Source: Thermoleophilaceae bacterium (GTDB taxonomy: Bacteria > Actinomycetota > Thermoleophilia > Solirubrobacterales > Thermoleophilaceae). Taken from it: a stretch of DNA of 18,719 nucleotides. Location: the NCBI GenBank assembly GCA_013695855.1, contig JACCZR010000124.1, forward strand, positions 1 through 18,719. The letters run 5' to 3'. This document shows positions 1-8,880 of the stretch, one piece after another. Position numbers and translations under genes: made by a program. Every line of letters begins with the position of its first letter. Within the stretch, counting starts at the first letter, position 1. Under the pieces are notes generated by a model. The model did not search any database. It worked only from the letters and a program-made list of their open reading frames with translations, and was not told the origin of the DNA.

Positions 1-324
1 GAGCAGGAGCAGCCCGCCGCCGAGGAGGAAGACGACAGCGAAGGCGACGCCGAGGACGACGACCGGCCCCGCAGGCGCAGGCGCGGGCGCCGTGGAGGGC
101 GAGGACGGGGCCGCGGTCGCGGCGGCCGCCGCACGCTCGAAGGCACCTTCGACCACGGCGAGGAGGGCTACGGCCTGTGGCTGGACCCCGCGGTGCAGGA
201 CGACCCGGTGTACGCCGAGCACTGGGCGGGCCACCGCCCCTTGACCGTGACGGTCGAGCCCGAACGCATCGTCATCACCCGGACGGGCGAAGAGCCCTCG
301 GGCGACGACCACTCCGACGAGTAG
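1..324 (+). CDS. C-terminal part of an Arg/Gly-rich protein (partial)
   Basis: An open frame enters from the left edge in frame 1 and ends at TAG 322-324, giving 107 residues without a start. The first 20 residues are very acidic (EEEDDSEGDAEDDD). An Arg/Gly tract (RRRRRGRRGGRGRGRGRG) follows. A folded-looking tail then begins at TLEGTFDHGEEGYGLWLDP and ends in a beta-rich stretch (PLTVTVEPERIVITR) before a short acidic end. An acidic patch next to an RGG-like tract is common in RNA-binding or nucleoprotein-associated proteins, but I do not recognise the family and assign no function. It is the only protein gene on the plus strand and converges with the minus-strand block, leaving 27 nt between the two stop codons. 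Residue pattern and abrupt termination support real coding sequence over a shadow frame. Confidence 0.6.
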   Translation, partial: EQEQPAAEEEDDSEGDAEDDDRPRRRRRGRRGGRGRGRGRGGRRTLEGTFDHGEEGYGLWLDPAVQDDPVYAEHWAGHRPLTVTVEPERIVITRTGEEPSGDDHSDE

Positions 325-351
325 CAGCCCGAACCGAGGAGCGTGCTCCCG

Positions 352-675
352 CTACCGCTCCTCGCGGGCGTGGGTGCGCCCGCCCGCCCAGTCGGCGGCC
401 ATCCGGGCGTAGCGAGAGAACGCGGTGTCGATCGCGGTGGTGAGGTCGGCGACCAGCGAGCCCTCCCGGGCCGCATTCTCCGCCCAGCCGAGGTCCTCGC
501 CGTAGAGGTCGGCCAGTTGAGCGACCACGAACGAAGAGCCGAGCCGCCGCCGCAACTCCTCGTAGACCGCCGCCCAGGAACGATCCAGCTCCGCCCGAGC
601 GGGCGGCGAGGCCTCGCCCAGTCGTCGCTCGCCTTCTTCCCACTGGTACAGCGCGTTGTCGAGCGCGTAGGCCAC
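352..675 (-). CDS. Conserved-looking hypothetical protein, 107 aa
   Basis: A 107-residue frame starts with GTG at 675 and begins MAYALDNALYQWEEGERRL. It looks like a soluble, mostly helical protein rich in Ala, Glu and Arg, with no membrane segment, signal peptide or cysteine motif. I do not recognise the family. It lies 20 nt downstream of the DivIC/FtsB-like gene on the same strand, so it is probably the last gene of the eno-divIC transcript. It faces the converging plus-strand gene at the left edge. No strong Shine-Dalgarno sequence precedes the GTG. Overlapping frames on both strands look like GC-rich shadows; this one has the most protein-like composition, with well-spaced aromatic and hydrophobic residues. 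Confidence 0.62.
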   Translation of the reverse strand: MAYALDNALYQWEEGERRLGEASPPARAELDRSWAAVYEELRRRLGSSFVVAQLADLYGEDLGWAENAAREGSLVADLTTAIDTAFSRYARMAADWAGGRTHAREER

Positions 676-695
676 CGGCCAGGCACGCTACCCAG

Positions 696-1043
696 TCAAT
701 CCCCGGGTAGGCCCTCGATCACGTAGGAGCGCTCCCCGCGCTTGACCATCCCGAGCTTCCTGGCCTCGCGCTCGAGGGCGGCCGGGCGGCGCAGATCGCG
801 CACCTGGCCCGTCAGGCGGCCCTGCTCGGACTTCAGCCGCCCGAGCTCCTCGCGCTGGGCCCCCGCCGTGGCCGACTGCTCAATCCAGTGCTTGGCCGGC
901 GAGATGTAGAGCGCGAGGATGATGCCCAGCACGGCCAGCAGGGCCACCCGCCCCACGCGGTCCCAGCGGATCGGGCCGCGGCCCGCGGTCGAGCGGTAGC
1001 GCCGCCTGGCGCGGGCCGGTGCTCGGGCGGCGGTTGAGGCCAT
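696..1043 (-). CDS. Septum formation initiator, DivIC/FtsB-like
   Basis: This 115-residue single-pass membrane protein has the DivIC/FtsB layout. A basic cytoplasmic N-terminus (residues 1-30, many Arg) is followed by one transmembrane helix (about 31-48, VGRVALLAVLGIILALYI). A heptad-rich coiled coil covers about 54-86, and a short C-terminal region contains KLGMVKRGERSYVIEG, matching the family's typical EAR-LGMV-GE-YVI ending. Proteins of this family form a complex with FtsL and FtsQ/DivIB in the divisome; that role is established for the family and inferred here. Start ATG 1041-1043 is preceded by GGCGGGA. The position directly downstream of eno is the usual actinobacterial arrangement. 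The eno-to-gene gap of 85 nt contains one family-1 palindromic repeat. Confidence 0.88.
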   Translation of the reverse strand: MASTAARAPARARRRYRSTAGRGPIRWDRVGRVALLAVLGIILALYISPAKHWIEQSATAGAQREELGRLKSEQGRLTGQVRDLRRPAALEREARKLGMVKRGERSYVIEGLPGD

Positions 1044-1087
1044 TCCCGCCGGTTTCGGCGGCCAGAACGCGTCTCCTGCTCAACGGA

Positions 1088-1122
1088 GGAGAGCAGCCCG
1101 AGCATTGGTCGAGCGAGCACCG
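1088..1122 (-). repeat. Family-1 palindromic repeat, copy A (after eno)
   Basis: A 35-bp copy of the dispersed palindrome, read on the minus strand as arm CGGTGCTCGCTCGA, spacer CCAATGC, arm TCGGGCTGCTCTCC. It differs from copy B inside mazG at 3 of 35 positions. It starts 6 nt past the eno stop codon. Its first arm plus the preceding bases form a perfect 7-bp hairpin at 1112-1128 (AGCGAGC, loop GGT, GCTCGCT). There is no T-run after the hairpin, so a classical intrinsic terminator is not supported, although the hairpin could protect the eno mRNA end. Confidence 0.85.
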
Positions 1123-1128
1123 CTCGCT

Positions 1129-2403
1129 TCAGTTGCGAAAGACGCTGCGACCCGGATACTCGGCCGCGTCGCCCAACTCCTCCTCGATGCGCAGCAGTTG
1201 GTTGTACTTCGCCACACGGTCCGAGCGCGAGGGCGCGCCCGTCTTGATCTGGCCGCAGCCGGTGGCCACGGCAAGGTCGGCGATCGTCGTGTCCTCGGTC
1301 TCGCCCGAGCGGTGGGACATGACCACGGTGTAGCCGGCTTCGTGGGCCATCCGCACGGCCTCGAGGGTCTCGGTCAGCGTCCCGATCTGGTTGACCTTGA
1401 CCAGGATCGAGTTACCGACCCCCATGTCGATGCCGCGGCGCAGGCGCTCGGTGTTCGTCACGAAGAGGTCGTCGCCCACGAGCTGTAGGCGGTCGCCGAG
1501 CTGCTCGGTCAGGGCCCGCCAGCCCTCCCAGTCCTCCTCGTCCATGCCGTCCTCGACCGAGACGATCGGGTACTTGCCGGTGAGATCCACCCAGCCCTCG
1601 ACCATCTCCTCGGAGCTGAGCGATGCGTCCTGGTGCTCGAAGCGGTAGGCGCCGTCCGAGTAGAGCTCGCTCGTAGCCGGGTCCATGGCTATGCCGACAT
1701 CGTCGCCGGGGCGGTAGCCGGCGGCCTCGATACCGGCCACGAGAGCGTCCAGCGCCGCTGGATTGGATTCGAGGTCAGGCGCGAAGCCGCCTTCGTCCCC
1801 CACCGCGGTGGCCAGGCCCTGATCGTGCAGCCACGTCTTCAGCGCGTGGAAGATCTCGGTCCCCGTGCGCAGCGCCTCGGCGAAGCTCGGCGCAGCCAAC
1901 GGCACGATCATGAACTCCTGGAAGTCGACCTTGTTGTCGGCGTGAGCCCCACCGTTCAGCACGTTCATCATCGGGACGGGAAGCACGCGCGCCTCGGCAC
2001 CGCCGAGGTGGCGCCACAGTGGCTGCCCCGCGTCCGCCGCGGCTGCCTTGGCCACCGCCAACGAGGCGCCGAGTATCGCGTTGGCGCCCAGGCGGCCCTT
2101 GTTGTCGGTGCCGTCGAGGTCGAGCATCGCGTGGTCCAATCCGCCCTGGTCGGAGGCCTGGCGGCCTGTGACCTCGGGGGCGATCTCCCGATTGACGTTC
2201 TCGACAGCGCCTGCCACGCCCTTCCCGCCCCAGGCCTCCCCGCCGTCGCGCAGCTCCACGGCCTCGAACTCGCCGGTCGAAGCCCCCGAAGGCACCGCGG
2301 CGCGCCCGAAGGCGCCCGATCGAAGCGTGGCCTCGACCTCGACGGTGGGGTTGCCACGGCTGTCGAGGACCTGGCGTGCGTGGAGGGAGGCGATTTCGCT
2401 CAT
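1129..2403 (-). CDS. eno: Enolase (phosphopyruvate hydratase)
   Basis: A complete 424-residue enolase, converting 2-phosphoglycerate to phosphoenolpyruvate in glycolysis. Visible family features are the N-terminal ARQVLDSRGNPTVEVE; the active-site loop SGASTGEFEA (39-48); GGAHADN with His154; GDEGGFAPD with catalytic Glu204; Mg ligands Asp241, Glu284 (VSVEDGMDEEDWEGW) and Asp311 (VGDD); catalytic Lys336 in the signature ILVKVNQIGTLTET; and MSHRSGETEDTTIADLAVA near 362-380. Length is normal for bacteria. Start ATG 2401-2403 is fixed by an excellent ribosome-binding site, AGGAGGG at 2411-2417, 7 nt upstream. The 205-nt gap from mazG contains a hairpin-rich repeat, so eno may have its own promoter; I cannot identify one. 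Confidence 0.99.
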   Translation of the reverse strand: MSEIASLHARQVLDSRGNPTVEVEATLRSGAFGRAAVPSGASTGEFEAVELRDGGEAWGGKGVAGAVENVNREIAPEVTGRQASDQGGLDHAMLDLDGTDNKGRLGANAILGASLAVAKAAAADAGQPLWRHLGGAEARVLPVPMMNVLNGGAHADNKVDFQEFMIVPLAAPSFAEALRTGTEIFHALKTWLHDQGLATAVGDEGGFAPDLESNPAALDALVAGIEAAGYRPGDDVGIAMDPATSELYSDGAYRFEHQDASLSSEEMVEGWVDLTGKYPIVSVEDGMDEEDWEGWRALTEQLGDRLQLVGDDLFVTNTERLRRGIDMGVGNSILVKVNQIGTLTETLEAVRMAHEAGYTVVMSHRSGETEDTTIADLAVATGCGQIKTGAPSRSDRVAKYNQLLRIEEELGDAAEYPGRSVFRN

Positions 2404-2410
2404 GAGTGAT

Positions 2411-2417
2411 CCCTCCT
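2411..2417 (-). promoter_or_regulatory. Strong ribosome-binding site of eno
   Basis: AGGAGGG on the minus strand, 7 nt before the eno ATG. Most other genes in this window lack such a clear Shine-Dalgarno sequence; the other good one precedes prs. This suits a highly expressed glycolytic gene and confirms the start. Confidence 0.85.
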
Positions 2418-2466
2418 GGAATCAGCGGCCCGCTTTGGCGAGCGACTGGGCGTGGCTGGCAAGACC

Positions 2467-2560
2467 GAGAGCGCAGCCAGTATCTGGGGGGTGTTGCGGC
2501 CGAAGGCCGGATGTAGGGGGGCGGAGCCGCCCTGATTGGCGAGCATCGCGGGCGAGGGCA
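2467..2560 (-). repeat. Family-2 hairpin repeat, diverged single copy (mazG-eno gap)
   Basis: The 205-nt gap between mazG and eno is mostly this element. On the plus strand, 2478-2532 aligns with 14094-14145 of the tandem pair: AGTATCTGGGGGGTG matches AGTAGCCGGGGGATG, then two hairpins follow in the same order. The hairpins are CGGCCGAAGGCCG (2498-2510) and GGGCGGAGCCGCCC (2519-2532), separated by a GATGTAG/GTGTAAG-like spacer. Hairpin stems differ in sequence between copies but keep pairing. The element is bounded by AGCGCAGCC (2470-2478) and GGCGAGCATCG (2538-2548), which resemble the family-1 arms. Exact ends are uncertain. The remaining parts of the gap, 2418-2466 and 2561-2608, show nothing I can name. 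Confidence 0.65.
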
Positions 2561-2608
2561 GGCGCGCCCAGGCGCCGACAAACCGGTCGGTAATGACAGG
2601 AGGGACCA

Positions 2609-3418
2609 CTAGGAGGCGGAATCGATATCAGTCCGGAAGCGGTCGGCGGCGTGACGTAGCGCCAGCTCGGCGTCCACGCCGTCGGCGTGCGCGGCCTCGA
2701 CGGCCTGCAGGAGGGCGTCTCCGTGTTGATCGAACGAGCCGCCCCATCCCGCCTCGGGCTCGTACAGGCCCGCGCTGGCCCCTCGCTTGATTAGCTTGCG
2801 CGCGTACAGAGCGGCGGGCAGGTTCTCCGGCAGGTCGCCGAACACCTCTCCCCCGCGCTCGTCGTCGCGCTTGATGCGACCCCAGTTCTCGAGCACCGCG
2901 TCGGCGGTCTCGGCGCGATCTATCGCCGGAGCGCAGCCCGAGCGTTGGTCGGGCGAGCACCGCCGATCGGCGTTCTCCTCGCCGAAGACGTGCGGGTGAC
3001 GGCGAATCAGCTTCTGGCGGCAACCGTCGGCCACCGCCTCCAGGCCGCCGGCGTCACGCTCCTCCAGCAGCAAGGCGAGGAAGTGGACCTGGAAGAGCAC
3101 GTCACCGAGCTCGTCCACCAGCTTGGCGTCGTCGCCCGCGTGGGCGGCGTCGGCCAGCTCGTAGGCCTCCTCGACCGTGTGGGGGACGATCGAGCGCTCA
3201 TCCTGCTCACGATCCCACGGGCAGTCGCGGCGAAGGCGCCGCGTGACCTCGTCTAGCCGCGCCAGGGCGGCCGCGCCGACGGCCGCCCTCTCTGCGTCCT
3301 CGCCTGGCGCGCGCCCTACCGACGCAGCGCAGCCCGATCGCTGCGGGAGGAGCGCAGCCCGATCGTCGGTCGGGCGAGCACCGGACCGATTGGTCTCGGG
3401 CGAGCACCGCTCGGTCAT
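2609..3418 (-). CDS. mazG: MazG family nucleoside triphosphate pyrophosphohydrolase with in-frame repeat insertions
   Basis: A 269-residue MazG-type enzyme, a family that hydrolyses NTPs/dNTPs to monophosphate plus pyrophosphate. The core starts near residue 52 with LARLDEVTRRLRRDCPWDREQ. The metal site is EEAYE (Glu83, 84, 87) plus DELGD (Glu103, Asp106), followed by RRHPHVFGE (139-147) and a C-terminal region with NLPAALYARKLIKRGA. Two segments do not belong to the family: residues 4-33 and about 150-168 (RRCSPDQRSGCAP). Both are translated family-1 DNA repeats. The only upstream start in frame is ATG 3416-3418, separated from the foldase stop codon by 3 nt, which suggests translational coupling. 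Function should survive because both insertions lie outside the metal-binding helices, though this is inference. Confidence 0.93.
   Translation of the reverse strand: MTERCSPETNRSGARPTDDRAALLPQRSGCAASVGRAPGEDAERAAVGAAALARLDEVTRRLRRDCPWDREQDERSIVPHTVEEAYELADAAHAGDDAKLVDELGDVLFQVHFLALLLEERDAGGLEAVADGCRQKLIRRHPHVFGEENADRRCSPDQRSGCAPAIDRAETADAVLENWGRIKRDDERGGEVFGDLPENLPAALYARKLIKRGASAGLYEPEAGWGGSFDQHGDALLQAVEAAHADGVDAELALRHAADRFRTDIDSAS
2928..2962 (-). repeat. Family-1 palindromic repeat, copy B (inside mazG)
   Basis: A 35-bp copy with arms CGGTGCTCGCCCGA and TCGGGCTGCGCTCC around spacer CCAACGC. It is translated within MazG as RCSPDQRSGCAP. It sits between RRHPHVFGEENA and AETADAVLENW, where the family normally has a short loop. 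Pairing may extend outward: GATCGG on one side and GATAGATCGC on the other. Confidence 0.9.
3324..3409 (-). repeat. Family-1 compound (apparently nested) repeat, copy C, at the start of mazG
   Basis: A full 35-bp copy at 3349-3383 (spacer CCGACGA) is enclosed by the two halves of another copy. On the left of the minus-strand reading is CGGTGCTCGCCCGA, continuing GACCAATCGGTC. On the right is CGCAGCGATCGGGCTGCGC. The outer halves are translated in the same frame as copy B (RCSPE and QRSGCAAS), while the inner copy is read in a different frame (GARPTDDRAALLP). The simplest reading is one copy inserted into another. The compound begins only three codons after the mazG ATG. Confidence 0.8.
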
Positions 3419-3421
3419 CGT

Positions 3422-4735
3422 TTACGGCGAGGCCGGACCCTGCGGAGCGGGGTCGCTCGGCTGGGGTGCCGGCTGCGGAACCTGGCCGCCCTGGGTCGGT
3501 GGAGCACCCTGCGGCGCCGGGGCGCCCTGCGGCGGGGGAGCACCCTGGGGGGCACCGCCCGGAGATACGCCCTGGGGGGCACCGCCCGGAGGTGCGCCCT
3601 GCGGAGCCCCGCCCGGAGGTGCGCCCTGCGGCGCGCCCTGTTGGCCGGTGTTCTGCTGCTTAGGCGCGTTCTTGCACTCTGCGACCACGAACTCCTTGGC
3701 GCACGCGGTCTTCTTCTTGTAGTCCTCGCGGAACCTCTTGATGAAGCCGTCGAGCGCCTTCTGCTGGCGCTGGGACTTCAGCAGGTTCTTGATGGTCTCC
3801 TTGGCCTGGTCCAGGCTCTGCTGCGAGGGCTGCTTGATGTTGGTGACCTCGAAGACGTAGTAGCCGAACTGGGTCTTGACCGGCCCTGAGATCTGATCCT
3901 TCTTGGCCGCGAAGACGGCGTTCTCGAAGCCCTTCTCCTGAGACCCCTTGGTCACGTCGGGCAGCTTGCCGCCCTGGGCCTTTGACGCGTCGTCGATGGA
4001 GGACTTCTTGGCCACGGCCTTGAAGCTCGCGCCCTTGTCCAGCCGGCGCTTGGCTTGATCGGCCTCGCCCTTCTTCTTGGTCAGGACCACCGCAAGGTCA
4101 CGCTTCTCAGGCTGCGAGAACTTCTTCTTGTTCTTGTCGTAGTAGGTCTTGATGTCCTGGTCGGTGACCTTCGCCTCGTCCTCGGTGATCTTCTTGGTGA
4201 GCTTGTTCTGGAGGGTGTCCAGGCGGACGCGGAAGAGGATGTCCTCCTCGTTCATGCCCGAGGTCTTCAGGAACTTGTCGTACTCCTTGGCCGTGGGGAA
4301 GGCCTGCTTCTTCTGGTCGTCAAAGGACTTCTTGACCTCGGGCTCGGAGACCTTGACGTCGCGCTCCTCGGCCTCCTGCTGAACCCACTGCGCCTGGATG
4401 AGGAACTGCATGACCTCGCCCTTGAGCCGGTCGTACTCGGACTTGCACTGGGTCTTCAGCTGAGCCGGGTTGGGCTTCGGCGCGCCCTTCTGGGGGGGCT
4501 GCTTTTGGCGCTGGGCCACGCACTGGGTGAAGTTCGGGGGGTCGGGCACCGCAGCTGGGCCGCCCTGGGACTGTCCCGCTGCGGCTGTCTTGAGCCACTT
4601 GTTGAACTCGGCCTTGGTGATGGTGTCGCCGCCGACCTTGGCGACGCTGTTGGACGGGACTTCGGCACCGCAGCCGGCGACGATCGCGGCGCCAACGGTG
4701 AGGCAGGAGATGGCGAGGATGGGACGTAGGCTCAT
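3422..4735 (-). CDS. SurA/PrsA-like peptidyl-prolyl isomerase lipoprotein with Gly-Ala-Pro-Gln tail
   Basis: A 437-residue secreted foldase. Residues 1-22 form a lipoprotein signal with lipobox IVAGC, predicting lipidation at Cys22 and an extracellular, membrane-anchored location. A SurA-N-like helical region (about 30-190, starting VAKVGGDTITKAEFNKWL) is followed by a parvulin-type domain (about 204-298). The latter includes KFSQPEKRDLAVVL, a KGASFKAVAKKSS-like helix, GGKLPDVTKG, and the final strands PVKTQFGYYVFEVTNI. A helical segment returns to the SurA-like part, and Cys345 and Cys354 could pair. From residue 367 the chain is low-complexity, with 9-residue repeats of GAPQGAPPG type. The gene follows mfd by 68 nt. 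Parvulin foldases assist folding of exported proteins; the substrate here is unknown. Confidence 0.88.
   Translation of the reverse strand: MSLRPILAISCLTVGAAIVAGCGAEVPSNSVAKVGGDTITKAEFNKWLKTAAAGQSQGGPAAVPDPPNFTQCVAQRQKQPPQKGAPKPNPAQLKTQCKSEYDRLKGEVMQFLIQAQWVQQEAEERDVKVSEPEVKKSFDDQKKQAFPTAKEYDKFLKTSGMNEEDILFRVRLDTLQNKLTKKITEDEAKVTDQDIKTYYDKNKKKFSQPEKRDLAVVLTKKKGEADQAKRRLDKGASFKAVAKKSSIDDASKAQGGKLPDVTKGSQEKGFENAVFAAKKDQISGPVKTQFGYYVFEVTNIKQPSQQSLDQAKETIKNLLKSQRQQKALDGFIKRFREDYKKKTACAKEFVVAECKNAPKQQNTGQQGAPQGAPPGGAPQGAPPGGAPQGVSPGGAPQGAPPPQGAPAPQGAPPTQGGQVPQPAPQPSDPAPQGPASP
3530..3637 (-). repeat. 27-bp tandem coding repeat (GAPQGAPPG units)
   Basis: Four consecutive 27-bp units encode GAPQGAPPG, GAPQGAPPG, GAPQGVSPG and GAPQGAPPP near the C-terminus of the foldase. 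Shorter QGAPAPQGAPP-like units follow. The units match closely at DNA level (CCCTGGGGGGCACCGCC and similar on the plus strand), so copy number may vary between strains. Confidence 0.85.
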
Positions 4736-4803
4736 AAGCGAGGGTGTCTAGCGGCGTCGGGTAAACGGGGCCTGAAGGCCAGCGGCGGAGGGTAGCTGGA
4801 AAT

Positions 4804-8145
<3,342 letters not shown>

Positions 8146-8222
8146 GGCAGGGAAAACGGCCGCCCGGGCTCCGCGCGGCTCGCCCTCCGAGTCTACGAAA
8201 GCCCCTTCCCCGCGCGATCGGC

Positions 8223-8861
8223 TCAGCGATCTCCCTCCGGCGCGCCCACCAGGCGCTCCAGCTCGTCCGCCGCGCGCTCGGTGAGACCGGCCACGGCTTC
8301 CCTTGGCTCGGAGAACCGCCCCAGCACATGAGCCGAGACGATCTCGGGGTCTGTGGAATCGGGGCGCCCCACTCCCACCCGAACACGGTGGAAGTCAGCG
8401 CCGCCCAGGCCCGCCTTCAGCGACTTCAGGCCGTTGTGGCCGGCCAGGCCGCCGCCCAGCCGGGTGCGGACCTCGCCGAAGGGCAGGTCGATTTCGTCGT
8501 GCACGGCGACCACCCGGTCGAGATCGACGCCGAGCGCGCCGCGCGCCGGCCCCGCCGAGCGGCCGGCTTCGTTCATGTAGGTCTGGGGCAGCAGCACGCC
8601 GACCCGCGGCCCTCCGAGCCCGGTGCGCCCGTCGGCGAAGAGGCCCGCGTAGTGCTTCTTCAGCTTCCCGAGGCCCCAGCGCTCGGCGGCCAGGGCCGCC
8701 ACCTCGAAGCCGATGTTGTGGCGCGTGCGGGCGTAGCGGTCACCCGGGTTGCCAAGGCCCACCACCAGCCAGAAGTCGTCGCGCGTGCGATGCTCGGCCG
8801 ACCGATGCTCGGCCTGCGCTCCGCCGCCACGGCCCTCGCCGCGGCGACCGAAGAGGCTCAG
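8223..8861 (-). CDS. pth: Peptidyl-tRNA hydrolase; start uncertain, repeat in N-terminal leader
   Basis: Cleaves peptidyl-tRNA released from stalled ribosomes. Numbering from the proposed start, the core is WLVVGLGNPGDRYARTRHNIGFEV with catalytic His48, then QTYMNEAGRSAG (Asn97), VVAVHDEIDLPFGEVR (Asp122), GGGLAGHNGLKSL and FHRVRVGVGRP. Only the start is doubtful. The frame stays open to GTG 8963, but that would overlap rplY by 83 nt with Arg/Pro-rich shadow-like sequence. The next GTG (8763-8765) would delete the first beta strand. I place the start at CTG 8859-8861, giving LSLFGRRGEGRGGG as leader and no overlap; no Shine-Dalgarno sequence supports it. Residues 14-25 are a translated family-1 repeat. 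The enzyme assignment is secure, the start is not. Confidence 0.9.
   Translation of the reverse strand: MSLFGRRGEGRGGGAQAEHRSAEHRTRDDFWLVVGLGNPGDRYARTRHNIGFEVAALAAERWGLGKLKKHYAGLFADGRTGLGGPRVGVLLPQTYMNEAGRSAGPARGALGVDLDRVVAVHDEIDLPFGEVRTRLGGGLAGHNGLKSLKAGLGGADFHRVRVGVGRPDSTDPEIVSAHVLGRFSEPREAVAGLTERAADELERLVGAPEGDR
8788..8822 (+). repeat. Family-1 palindromic repeat, copy D (inside pth leader)
   Basis: A 35-bp copy in the opposite orientation to A-C. On the plus strand it reads CGATGCTCGGCCGA, spacer CCGATGC, TCGGCCTGCGCTCC, with 5 differences from copy B. Changes in the two arms partly keep pairing (GGCCGA with TCGGCC). In pth it is translated as GAQAEHRSAEHR between the GRR leader and DDFWLVVGLGNPG. 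Confidence 0.85.
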
Positions 8862-8880
8862 TGCTCTACGCGGAGGCCGC

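Noticed and set aside
3422..3660. GC-rich repeats near the foldase end as an extra member of the dispersed repeats
   Set aside because: They are in-gene 27-bp coding units for GAPQGAPPG and share neither arms nor spacer with family 1 or 2.
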